Shown here: one piece after another, positions 1 through 9,538 of the stretch | Position numbering within the stretch: the stretch's first letter is position 1 | Layout of the letters: each line of letters opens with the position of its first letter | Source: Sordaria brevicollis | Lineage: Eukaryota; Ascomycota; Sordariomycetes; Sordariales; Sordariaceae | Length of the DNA stretch: 64,000 nt | NCBI GenBank assembly: GCA_033439795.1 | Contig: JAUTDP010000016.1 | Location: 744,001 to 808,000 of the forward strand | Direction: 5' to 3' | The notes under the pieces: model-generated | Seen by the model: the letters and a program-made list of their open reading frames with translations, nothing else | Database searches by the model: none | Told to the model about the DNA's origin: nothing | Translations under genes and position numbers: made by a program

Positions 1-990
1 TGTCATAATGTCCAGGTCCTGCTCTTCTGACAGACAACCGATGTCAACTTCCATGTCATGTCTTTCGGGAACACTCACGCCTTGAAAGAGAGTAGATAAT
101 GCGGCCTTGAAAACGGGGGCAAAGGCACCTAACACTTGAAGCCCAGTGCCGGTAGAGGTGTTCTTGATGTTTAGATGGCGAGGCCTAAGTAGCAGGATGC
201 TTTAGACGTAAGATCAGGAGAATTGGCAGTTGATGTTCCTGGAAGTTTTGAAGAGGAAGAAATCGGTGTGAGGGTTGGGGAGCTGGAAGACAAACGACGA
301 CATGTCGGGCGTTTGTCCACGGGTAGCTGCAGATATTTCACCGGGTACTGCCATATTGCTTGAAGTCCCGTCAGGCATCCACCTCCTGGCATCATTGAAC
401 TCTTTCATCACGTGGAGTAACCTGTGGTTTTGCTTGGGTGACTTAATCCAGCTGGGATCAGGGGAACCGGCAAGCACATGGGATGTACAGTTCAAAACTT
501 CAAGGAGGCAATGTCAACGGGAAGATGTCAACGAATCTTGTACCCAGCTTACTGGACTTAATGCCGACTTAATGGATGTTGAAATTGGGAATCTGAGAGC
601 CGTGATATAGGAATTCTGACTGCCCCCACCCTTCAAGAATACCACAACTGACCTAAGCTTGAAGTACGCTCATTTTCTTCCTAGCTCCTCCGAAGTGTCC
701 ATTTTGATGCGGACCTTGGACCCAACTCAACTCCTCATACCTCTAAACTCAACTACTCTCTCCTGAACCTCCACAGCAGACCTGGCGACGACCTTCCCCA
801 AGAACTACCTTTGCAAGCCCTGTACAGGGCAACTTTCACCGCGAAGAAAATAGAGAGGGCGGGTTCATCGAGTCCGAACATCTCAGGTGCTAGGTCAATA
901 CATGCATCAGTTTCATGTCGAATAGTTCGGTAATAAGGACGGATTCATCATACCAGTTTGTTATTCAGTGACTGCTGAAAGGTTCTGGCA
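1..990. other. no supported gene
   Basis: Open frames exist on both strands here (for example 275-610 plus and 214-495 minus), but they overlap each other and show neither Neurospora-like codon bias nor a recognisable domain. I see no RNA gene or repeat. It is the downstream flank of the minus-strand gene that ends at 991. Confidence 0.5.
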
Positions 991-1551
991 TTACTTGCGC
1001 CTGCGGTTGAAGGGAGGGGTCTGGGAAGCCTGACCCTGGGCTTGAGCTTTGCCCTGGGCCTGGGCTTTGCCCTTGGCCTTGGCCTCAACCTGGGCTTGCA
1101 GCTTGTCCTTCAGGACCTGCTCAACAGACGGAATGCGAGGACGAGTGCGGGCGTACACATCATGGATGTCGTTCCAGAGCTTGGCAGGGCTGTAGTGGAA
1201 CTCGTCGTCCTTGTTGAGGAACAGTTCCCGGTTGAGCACCCTGACAAAGGCATCGGAGACACCCTTGCTCTCCATCTTTGATGCGATGATGGAGTAGGCG
1301 TGTAAGGAGCGGAGCTCCAAGATCTCCCGCTCGGTTTCGTTTGAAGGCGCGAGCTTGTTGGTGGGAAAAGCGTTGACGAAGTCCGTCAACTTGAAGTAAG
1401 TCAAGTGGAAGCGGACTGCATGCGTCCACTGCCGGAAGTTCGAAAAATCCCCCGCCAGCTGCGGGATGGGGAGCAGCTTGAGGGGGTGACCCTCGTACGT
1501 CAAGGGAGGCAGCTCGTTCATCATCTCCATCGGGCCGGTAAGGAGATCCAT
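991..1551 (-). CDS. Gag-like (UBN2-type) small protein, paralogue 1
   Basis: Predicted 186-aa protein of unknown function. After a short leader it carries L-x-L-L-P-I-P, a central N-F-x-x-W tryptophan followed by A-V-x-x-H-L, then a helical part (HAYSII) and a late L-W motif (KLWNDI). This spacing recalls the N-terminal Gag domain of Ty1/copia elements (UBN2/DUF4219). The C-terminus is a Lys/Ala/Gln/Gly-rich tail with repeated KAQAQG units and a basic end. Genes at 2955 and 4985 encode diverged relatives. I chose the ATG at 1551; the same frame stays open to an ATG at 1704, which would add 51 residues, and a CTAAC plus CAG just before 1551 suggests a 5' intron instead. No zinc knuckle, protease or polymerase follows, so this is not an intact retroelement. 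The role is unknown; RNA or protein assembly by a domesticated Gag is only inference. Confidence 0.6.
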   Translation of the reverse strand: MDLLTGPMEMMNELPPLTYEGHPLKLLPIPQLAGDFSNFRQWTHAVRFHLTYFKLTDFVNAFPTNKLAPSNETEREILELRSLHAYSIIASKMESKGVSDAFVRVLNRELFLNKDDEFHYSPAKLWNDIHDVYARTRPRIPSVEQVLKDKLQAQVEAKAKGKAQAQGKAQAQGQASQTPPFNRRRK

Positions 1552-1704
1552 GGCTGTGCTAGTGTTAGAGGAGGAAGTTAGCTCATTGTTCTTCACGTTA
1601 TTCTCAGTATAAAATAAAACGCGTGTGAGACGCGTCAGTGGATAAGGCACGAAGATGATCGCCATATGTCTTATGCCTGAGATGCGGTATCGAACATGAT
1701 TCAT

Positions 1705-2954
1705 TGTGCAAGAACGGCGCTGATGGTCTTGCTGAAGGATGGGCCTTTGACTAACCTTGTTGATGACACCGAGGAGAATATTTCGTCGGTGATGGACTTG
1801 GATGATGAAATCCTGCTAACCTGTCCTTCATTTTAGCCTCAGATGATCCTATAGAGTATGCTCGACTTGAACCATCGACGAGGAGGTAGAATGAAAGGGA
1901 CTTACAAGTATGGAAGGCAAAGGCAAACAGGTTACGACAATAACCTTTGACTTAAAAATACTTCGGAATGCTGTTCGAAGTTGTACTGGTGATAGTTGAA
2001 AGAAATGAGGTGTGGACGAGGAGAAAAAGGAAACAGGTAGGGATGAGGAGGTTGAAAATCATAGGGGGACTGTTTTGAGATATCTGTGGCCCCACAAGAA
2101 ACTCAGATCAGCCGGCCGTTTACAGTTGCGAAGACAATAGGAGCTACTGATTAAGACTTCCATCCGGTATCGTGCGCATAGATTCGTTATTCAAGAGTTC
2201 CCTTCGTGGCCGACATGACGTCAAGGCCCCGGTCGTGTGTGCTCCTGGATAGTACCTCACATGCTAATTGGTATGAGGAGAAGGGTGGTTTACATCTCCT
2301 TCTTAAAAGCAGAGCGTACCCCACACACACTAGTTCTTTTGTCCTTGAGGCCTCTTGTCAAGCCGTCTTGGTCTCTCGTACGCCTACCTACACTTGTTGT
2401 TGTATCGAGGAAACAAGGTGTGGTGAAGGACGAAACGTGGAGTGTCAGAAGCATAGAAGTAGGAGTAATAGCTGGGGAAAAATAGACGCACCTGAATGTC
2501 AGCTATTCACGGCCTTCCAAGGGCTTTCTGGTAATGGAAACCCCAATTTCGTGCGTCGAACTGTCAAAGCAACCTGCAATTCTATGAGCGACAGTCAATA
2601 CCATAAACTGAAAAGCGACAACTTCACCTGGTCGTACCTACCTGCTGTTACCTCTAACCTGACCTCGACCAACCTTGGAGGCAACTTCAACGGACAGCAA
2701 GCAGCGTGAATCTGCAACAACAAGGAAGGCGCAGCCCTCCTATAAAGATGATGTCCTTGTACGTCCTTTCAAGCAAAACCTTCTTCCACTTGTCAGCGCG
2801 GCAACAAGCTTCCCATCATCATCCTTGCCGTCACAAAGGGAACTGAAGGAAAGCATCGCTACGGCGTACAGACAGCTTGTCTGGCAAGTGTCTTCCCAAC
2901 TCTTATGCCGTTTACTCCTTCTGACCCATCCTTTGCCTTTCAACAGACCAAGCA
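1705..2954. other. divergent intergenic region between Gag-like paralogues 1 and 2
   Basis: Region between divergently transcribed paralogues. A 167-codon open frame at 2206-2709 has no recognisable domain and ordinary composition, so I do not call it a gene. Promoter elements cannot be assigned with confidence. Confidence 0.4.
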
Positions 2955-3557
2955 ATGAAACGAAGGAGACCCTCCACCCCAGACGACGCCTCCACGATGA
3001 ACTCCGGACCCGCCCCAGCCCCAGCCCCAGCCCCCGCGCCCGCGCCCGCTCCCGCTCCCGCCGCCGCCCACGGCCACACCGGCACCGTCCCCGTCGACAC
3101 AACCCGTGCTCTCAAACTGGTCCCCATCACAAAGCTCGCTCTCAGCCTAGCCAACTTCGACGACTGGAAGATGTCCGTCTGGCTGCACCTCAGCTACCAC
3201 AACGTCGACTGTTTCCTGCGAGACCTCAACGAGCCTCTCGTCGTCGAGGGAAACAACGGGTTGTGCCTTGGGTGCCAGGACGAGCGCCGGCGCCGCTTGC
3301 TCGCGTACTCCATTGTTTATACCTCTTGCAAGGAGGTCATCCCTTATGCCGAGAACTGGCTCGGCATGAAGTTGCGTCGTGATGATGACCAGCTGGATCC
3401 CAAGCCATTGTGGGAGATGATGATGGGGTATCACAGGGCTAGATATCCTACTGCGTATAACCAGGTGGTTCAGGTTCCGCAGGTGCCGCAGGGTCATCAG
3501 TTCCAGCAGGATCAGTTCCATCAGGCACCTCAGGTGCATCAGTTTGGTCCTAACTAG
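2955..3557 (+). CDS. Gag-like (UBN2-type) small protein, paralogue 2
   Basis: Intronless 200-aa prediction. The N-terminus is basic (MKRRRP) and is followed by a Pro-Ala dipeptide run of about ten units (residues ~18-36). The domain then reads L-K-L-V-P-I, N-F-D-D-W, a hydrophobic VWLHLSY helix, RRRRLLAYSIV and K-P-L-W, matching the order of motifs in the paralogues at 991 and 4985. The C-terminus is Gln/Val/Pro-rich (QVPQVPQGHQFQQDQF). Codon choice in the core is C-ending, which supports real coding. A second in-frame ATG at 2997 would give a protein starting inside the Ser-Gly-Pro-Ala run. The function is unknown. It may be a tandem-duplicated relic of a copia-type gag that is kept as a host gene. 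Confidence 0.6.
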   Translation: MKRRRPSTPDDASTMNSGPAPAPAPAPAPAPAPAPAAAHGHTGTVPVDTTRALKLVPITKLALSLANFDDWKMSVWLHLSYHNVDCFLRDLNEPLVVEGNNGLCLGCQDERRRRLLAYSIVYTSCKEVIPYAENWLGMKLRRDDDQLDPKPLWEMMMGYHRARYPTAYNQVVQVPQVPQGHQFQQDQFHQAPQVHQFGPN

Positions 3558-4984
3558 CGGAGTTGGCACAACTCCATTCGCGGATGCTGTGTCGTTGGGG
3601 TAGGAACTGTCAGATCCACGATAGTTCAGCATCTTTTGGCAGCACATGAGCCAGAGCAGATGGTAGCCGTCACATTGAACCTGCCCACGATCATCAACAA
3701 GACATAGGCCTGCCTTATCTCTGGTCACTTGAAGCCAACTTCTAGCCCCATCTTTGTCAACCGGAAGGAAAGACACTGGTAGCGCCGCAAAGTAGTACAT
3801 CAAGAGGAATCCGGCCTGGAAATCCTCTTTTAACAGAGTCGGGTAGCTTCTTCTTTAGCACAAGAGAACCTCAACCAAATCTTTATGACCTCACATCCCA
3901 CTCGACCGTTCTCCAACGTGATATCGATCCGTGTGCTATGCTTTGCTGAATACAGTCTGCTATACAAGTAAAACCAACCTGAAGTGAAGGAAATGCTGGG
4001 AATGTCATAACCTGTTCAAGCCGGGCGTTTTTGACAACAATGACCTAGAGGCAAGATTATGCTGAACCTGCCTGATCGTTGAGAGTGATATCAGAATTTA
4101 CCGGTATCGAGGCGATGTCGATAGCACTCGCTGCGCTGACATGCTCGCCGAGAAGGGCCATGACATCTCTGTCCGTGCACCTGAGACTTCTTCATGACCT
4201 GTCCTGGGATACTGTGAACGCGACAAAATAAAGAAGTGACCAAGAAAGACTGAAAGAGGTATAACTTCAATGAAACAGCAGTTGATGGGATTACAGCCTC
4301 CTGTCAAGGACAGAGGCCTTTCCAAAATCCAGGGAGTTGGCCAATTCTTTTCGAAAAGTTCCAACAAGTTGTATCTTCGAGGGTGTGTTCCTGTAGATCT
4401 GGGGTGTGTGCGTGTAAGTCTTCTCCTCGTAAGTCGTGCCGGTGTCAAGTCGCCGTCATTGCCGTCACGAGCCTAATCGGCTGGTCCAAGGGTAAGCAGC
4501 CTTACAAGCCCCTTCTTCTAGAGATACTCGTCTGGCGAGAGGCCAGCAGCGTTGGGGCTTAAAGGGGTTGCTAGGCCGGACGACATCAGGAATCTACCCA
4601 GCCAGCCGCCGACCAGCCCAGCGTCAGGTGTCTCCCACCCTTGAAGTCACAAGGCTGCTCGTTTGGTTCCCCTCTGCCGTGTTGCCCCACCTTTTCAACA
4701 CACACACGGCCAGTAGCAGTACAATTTTCTTGCCTGTGGTGCCGTGTTCCGTCTCCCTTCTTCCTTTTTCTCACCCCGCCATCGACCTGCTCTCCTACCT
4801 ACCTCAAAACGCAGAACCACAAGCCTTGGCCGTTTCTCCCCGGTAACTCAGCTTCGGTCAGGTATCAACGGGCCAACATTTTCTTTGTTTCTTTTATTCC
4901 TTTTCTTTTTCTTTTGAAAAGAGAAAAAAAAGAAACCATCAACCACCTTGCTTGGCTCGACGACGACAAGTTGATCCTGCCACA
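3558..4984. other. intergenic region, leader of Gag-like paralogue 3
   Basis: No supported gene. The last 100 bases before the ATG at 4985 hold a pyrimidine tract (about 4879-4916) followed at once by a purine tract (about 4917-4935) that together form an imperfect hairpin. CT-rich tracts directly upstream of start codons are usual in this organism group. Confidence 0.5.
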
Positions 4985-6290
4985 ATGTCCGTCAACATGC
5001 CCAGCATCCTAGCCCCCCCGCAGGGACAGCATGGTAAGTCACCCTCCCTCCCAGCGCTAGAAACAAGTCAAATCAAGCAAGTTTAATACCTTACTTGACT
5101 TGAGTGGGTCAAGTAAAAGCCTTATACTTGCTTGCTTGAAACTTGCTTGATTTACTTGATAATACTTATCAGTTTCTTATCGGAGTTTATCGAAGCTTAT
5201 CGGAGTTTATCGAAGTTTATCGGGACCTTATTATCAATTATTTAACCGGTGGATCAACTTTTAGATAGGTCCAAAAGGCTTGGCAAGTCAGTCAAGCAAG
5301 CAAGACCGCTTACTTAACTTGATCAAGCAAGTAAGGACCCTTACTTGACCCACAACTTGCAAGTACTTGCTTATACTTGCTTGCGATACTTGACTTGTTT
5401 CTACCGCTGCTCCCTCCTACCTCCTGAGAATGGCACCCCCAAAGGTACCTACATCTCCTAACGCAAGTCTTGCACGAACTTGACTCATTCTAACCCCATC
5501 TTACCTACCTCTAGCCACCGTACCTGCGCCCCTCCAACACCAAATCGGCGTCATCCCCGCCCACGGTGAATTCCTCCCCACCATCCCTCTCCTCACTGGC
5601 CTCACCAACGTCAAAGCCTGGAAGTACGCCGTGCACGTCTACCTGAACCACTACGACCTCCTGGACTTCATCGACGGCACGCACGGCCTGGGCCGCCAAA
5701 ACGATGACAGTGACGAGGACCCGGACGTGTGGCGCCGCCGCCGCGCCCAGGCGTACACCATCATCAGCGGCACCATCTGCCACAAGACCGTCATGCCCAT
5801 GTTGCTGAGCGCCGGCTTCGAGGGTTATGACGCTGGCGACAACTTCAACAACAACAACAACAACAACCCCAACGACAACTACGACCTGGACCCGCAGACG
5901 TTGTGGGATTTCATTTGTCGCTACGTCAAGGTTGGCAGTCGCGAGGGTACCTGTCTGATGGACCGCATCCTGCTGCACATGTTCAACCCGGCTCACCTTG
6001 ACGCGGACAGCCGTTTCGATCCGGACGAGTACCTGTACCTGCGCCGGTACTTGCGCGAGTACTATGAGCTTGAGGTGCACCCGGAGGTTATGAAGAGGTT
6101 GGGCGTGGATGAGATGGCTATTGAGCACGATGATGCCATTTTCCTCGGTGACTTGCCGGGAGCGCAGGCGGTGGGCAAGTGGCCCGTTGAGGGTACGGTC
6201 AGGCGGAGTGTTTCGAGGCTTTTTGACGCAGCGGACCTTTGTCGCCTGGAGGTTGAGCGGTTCGGAGATGAGGAGGCTATCGAGAACTAA
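4985..6290 (+). CDS. Gag-like (UBN2-type) small protein, paralogue 3, with MITE-bearing intron
   Basis: Two exons, 4985-5033 and 5515-6290, give a 274-aa protein. Exon 1 encodes MSVNMPSILAPPQGQH and ends in phase 1 at a GTAAGT donor. Exon 2 begins after CTCTAG, with a CTAAC branch about 25 nt upstream, and restores the frame. The domain follows the family order: PTIPLLTGLTN, then W-K-Y-A-V-H-V-Y-L, RRRRAQAYTII, D-P-Q-T-L-W. A short Asn run (FNNNNNNNPND) sits in the middle. The C-terminal third (about residues 170-274), acidic and Arg-rich, is longer than in the other two copies. The 481-nt intron contains the hAT-type MITE at 5052-5409; without it and one target copy the intron would be about 115 nt, a normal size here. 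The function is unknown. Confidence 0.65.
5044..5417. mobile_element. hAT-type MITE with 8-bp target duplication
   Basis: A 358-bp non-autonomous element at 5052-5409 is bounded by inverted ends CAGCG(C/G)TAGAAACAAGTCAA (20 bp, one mismatch) and by a perfect 8-bp direct repeat CTCCCTCC at 5044-5051 and 5410-5417. A CAG-G terminus plus an 8-bp duplication is the signature of the hAT superfamily. The subterminal parts are packed with CAAGCAAG/CTTGCTTG and ACTTG units in both orientations, as expected for transposase binding arrays. The middle has five tandem 10-mers (5176-5225). It has no coding capacity. It lies inside the intron of the third Gag-like gene and leaves both splice sites intact. 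Confidence 0.9.
5176..5225. repeat. 10-bp tandem repeat inside the MITE
   Basis: Five consecutive units alternate CTTATCGGAG and TTTATCGAAG, ending TTTATCGGGA. They occupy the core of the hAT-type MITE. Confidence 0.9.
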
Positions 6291-6813
6291 GGAGTTTAAG
6301 GGAGATGTGGAGGTCATGCCGATGTTTTCACATCATTGCACTTCAGTTGCGGGTGTTAGCGAGATGGCGGATAAGGGCTGCTGGTGATTAGTGGGTTGCA
6401 AATTGTTAGGACCTTGTTTGCGTTCAAGGGAAAGGGACGTTGAGGACAAAGTGACACTCAATGGAAAAGTTCATCAAAACGCTAGTCCTGCTGTGGCCAC
6501 TGTTGTCTAAATGATTCATTCCTCATCTCAGACCTTTGAAGCAAACGGTGTACCTCTTGATGGGAGTGTTTAAGCTTTCTGGTTTGAGTGTCGCCAAGTG
6601 ATGGAGGTACTCCAATCCTGAAGCCATCGTCACCCAGAACAGCACTGCACTGAACCCACTGAAGCAGGCCCACTATACAGCGCTGAAAGTTGGGGCCTTG
6701 GTGTCTGTTGTCATGACAGCACTCTTCTTGGTTCGAACCGTGATGATCCTGCCGTCGGCCTTGCAGGTTTCTTCCTCGCTTTGTTCGTATGCGGTCTCGT
6801 ATTTTCCGTTTCA
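6291..6813. other. intergenic, nothing recognised
   Basis: This separates the third Gag-like gene from the doubtful minus-strand frame at 6814. Only overlapping open frames without codon bias are present. Confidence 0.4.
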
Positions 6814-7371
6814 TTAGCATAGCGTAGCGGCCTGCTCAGTGTCCGACTTGGGTAGCCCAATGCAATTGGGGAACGCGGGCTGAGCTACCGGATGGCTCTT
6901 TATCTCCCGCTGGATATCGACAATCCACGCTTGAAGAACCTCTTGAGGTATGTAGTGAAATGGATGATCATGCTTGAGGTTGTTCCAGACCAGGCCAAAC
7001 GCCTCGTTGTTGACGGGGTCGGTAGTGAAACACCCATCTAGGTCCCCTCGCTTTCCATCACCCCATCGGTCGCAGAAGCAGTAGGAGTTATTGCCACCAT
7101 TGTGCCTCGTCCCACGTCCTGCACGGTCAGTGTCTGCATAGGGTCGGGTTCCCCTTGGGCTTGAAGAGGTCCCTTCGCTGGCTCTGTCCTCATTGGTCGC
7201 AAGACTGACAAGAGCCACCAAGATGTCCATGTGTGTTCTCTCGGACTTTGCCCTCTCGGATTTTGCTCCCTCAGACATGAAGCGGTTAACGATCGAGGTC
7301 CTTCGTAACACCAGATGCTGTTCTTCGGGTTGCTCAATGTATGCTGAATCTCCAGTCGGTCTCATACTCAT
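6814..7371 (-). CDS. uncertain hypothetical protein
   Basis: A 185-codon frame on the minus strand starts at an ATG directly after CCCTAG, so that ATG could also be the start of an internal exon. The product has no recognised domain. It shows a Ser/Glu/Arg-rich part, a C-F-C motif (YCFCDRW) and a more globular-looking C-terminal half (AFGLVWNNLKHDHPFHY, QAWIVDIQREIKSH). The codon bias is weak. It may be a real small gene, a relic or chance. No relation to the neighbouring Gag-like family is visible. Confidence 0.3.
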   Translation of the reverse strand: MSMRPTGDSAYIEQPEEQHLVLRRTSIVNRFMSEGAKSERAKSERTHMDILVALVSLATNEDRASEGTSSSPRGTRPYADTDRAGRGTRHNGGNNSYCFCDRWGDGKRGDLDGCFTTDPVNNEAFGLVWNNLKHDHPFHYIPQEVLQAWIVDIQREIKSHPVAQPAFPNCIGLPKSDTEQAATLC

Positions 7372-8473
7372 CTAGGGGAGGCCTACGGAATGATAACGAG
7401 TTAGCCAAGATGGTTTCAACTTGTAGTAGAAGCATGTGCAAGGGGTATAGAACTAGCTGGGTAAAGTAACACTTTCTTAACCTGTTCTTTTGAACGTGGC
7501 ACAATTGATTGTCTCCACTATTTAAAATCATTAGAGTAACTTGGTGTCGCTGGGGTCTGTCGATTGGGATCCTAAAATCTGGCAGTTTCGGGATAGGTTG
7601 CTGTTGCCAGCACTATCATTGAACGATGAAGACACAGAACAAAGTCGAGGAAGAATAGTAGTAAACCTATGGAAAGCAGAGTGGGAAAGCAAAGAATAAA
7701 GGCTCTTGAGCGAAAGAAGAGGAGATGAGTGGACGACAGGACGCGAGAATTATATTCAATGAAGGAAGCGACGTCTTGAAAGCAGGCTAAACATCGGCAA
7801 AGGCAGGTTGCGCACGGGATTATGACGGTTTGACATCCAGCAGGGGCAGTGCGCTGTGCATCTAACAGAAGCGCACCAAGCTCACAGGGGAATGTGTTAC
7901 TCTGCATACAATCTTGTTCGGATCTGAGCATGCATGCCGCGATGCCACGATGTCGCGGCTTTCGGACTGATTTGTTGCTACACCTTTATCGGGTGTGTCG
8001 AGGAGACTTGTGTTGGTTGGAGCCAGCCGGCGTTGGGAACTTGGGATATTGGCAATTACAAGTATCCAGAAGTTTGCTTCAGAGGATTGAGCAGCAGGTG
8101 GTGTTAGTACATAACGAAAGGGATCAAGGAGATCTGTTCGAAAATTCCACCCTGATTGGGGTTGCAAGGAAGTGAAGAAGAGGGACACAGCTAAAACGGA
8201 TTCAGATATCGCATAACATCTCCTACCGGTACCAAATCTATTTTGCCTTCAACTTTTCGCACGCCTCAAAGGACAGATCAAACCTCGCCATTTTCCAGCC
8301 ACCGTATGCTTTTTGCCCGCTCAATCCCACCTGGCACTGTTTCGGCTTTTTTTCCCCTTATTCTTAGAACCAACGACACAACCCGCCGCCCACGCCTTGT
8401 TCTTTTTGTTCATCATCTATCCGTTTGTTGCCCGTCGTCTCTCCTCTACAGCCTTCATGTTTCCTTTTCAGCG
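7372..8473. other. intergenic, nothing recognised
   Basis: Downstream flank of the nicotianamine synthase gene. Several open frames overlap on both strands without codon bias or domains. Confidence 0.4.
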
Positions 8474-9538
8474 TCACTCCCTGACCCTAGCAACAACCAC
8501 GCTATTCACCACATCCGTATACGGATGCACCACCGCGCAGGGCTGCAGCACCTCCAACAGCCTGTCTGTGTTTATGCTCACCTCCGGGTACAAACACGTC
8601 CTGAGGCCCCACGCGCTTCTGATCACCAGTAAGGCACCAGGCCTCATGGTCCTGACCACGTTCAGGAAAATCTCCTCCTTGTCTTCCTGTGATAGACCAA
8701 CCAGGGCGGCGACGTAAACAACATCGCTGTCTAACAAGCTGATGGCGGGGGAACCGGCCTCGCCGCAGAGAAACTCCATCCCTTCGCCCCAAGGTCCCAA
8801 GGCAGCATTGAGTTGCGAGGAGACCTCGATGGCGGTGGAAGACATGTCGATGTTGGTGATTGTGGGAATTGTGTCACTCGGAGAAGCGGTCGTGCGAATT
8901 TCGTCGAGGAGACACCATGATGTCAAGGGAAGAGGGCCGGAGCCGATAAAGGTAATTTTCTTGAGCGAATCGGTACAAGGCAAAGCGGCGCGAATGGCGG
9001 AGAGCTCGAGGCGCGCGAGGTCGATGTAGTTCTGGAAGTAAGGAAAGTCGATCTGAAGGGATTTGAGGACTACGTCGGGCCCTTGGGGGGCGAGGGAGAG
9101 GGCATGTTGCGCATAGTGGTTCTCGAGACAGGATTCGGCTTCGGAGCAGATGGTGCGGAGAGAGGGAAGCATTTGTTGGAGGCCGGGGAAGGTGAGGATC
9201 TGGAGATGTTAGTCAAGGATGCGTATACATGGGTGGTCGCGAAGGAAACGTACCTGCTGAATAACGCTTGGAGGATGGATCTGGACGCATGTGTGGACAA
9301 GGTTTCCCAACAGACGATTGATCTCCTCTCCTGGCCGATAGTTTGGCAGCTTCTTCAGCTGCTCATGGGTATCGAGAATGCTCAACGCGATTATCTGCGC
9401 CTTGGTGATCTTTGCACTGCCCATGATGTCTACTTTTTCTCCGAGGATATCGAGTTTTTGTGGATTTGTATCGTCGAGGTAGTGGGCGGACTGGTTTCTT
9501 GGAGAACCAAGACCGAGAACTGAGAGAAGAGCAGGCAT
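8474..9538 (-). CDS. nicotianamine synthase
   Basis: Two exons on the minus strand, 9538-9254 and 9199-8474, joined in phase 0 across a 54-nt intron (GTACGT donor, GACTAAC branch, CAG acceptor), give a 336-aa protein, close to the roughly 320 aa of plant enzymes. The family joins aminocarboxypropyl groups of S-adenosylmethionine into nicotianamine, a cytosolic chelator of Zn, Fe, Cu and Ni. Visible signatures are FPYFQNYIDLARLE (about residues 147-160), equivalent to the plant FPYY-NY-L-LE block near the active site, then the Rossmann loop FIGSGPLPLTS (about 179-189) and NIDMS (about 212-216), as in a class I methyltransferase fold. The N-terminal part is helical (LPNYRPGEEINRLLGNLVHTCV). Nicotianamine synthase is known from Neurospora. 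The neighbours give no operon-like context. Confidence 0.9.

Noticed and set aside
2206..2709. 167-codon plus-strand frame between paralogues 1 and 2
   Set aside because: No domain, no codon bias, and Cys/Ser-rich mixed composition typical of chance frames; a shadow frame is also open.
2675..3382. Arg/Pro-rich frames overlapping the second Gag-like gene on both strands
   Set aside because: They are frame shadows of the GC-rich Pro-Ala coding repeat.
5511..6317. 268-codon minus-strand frame opposite the third Gag-like gene
   Set aside because: Val-rich antisense shadow of the plus-strand gene, whose motifs match two paralogues.
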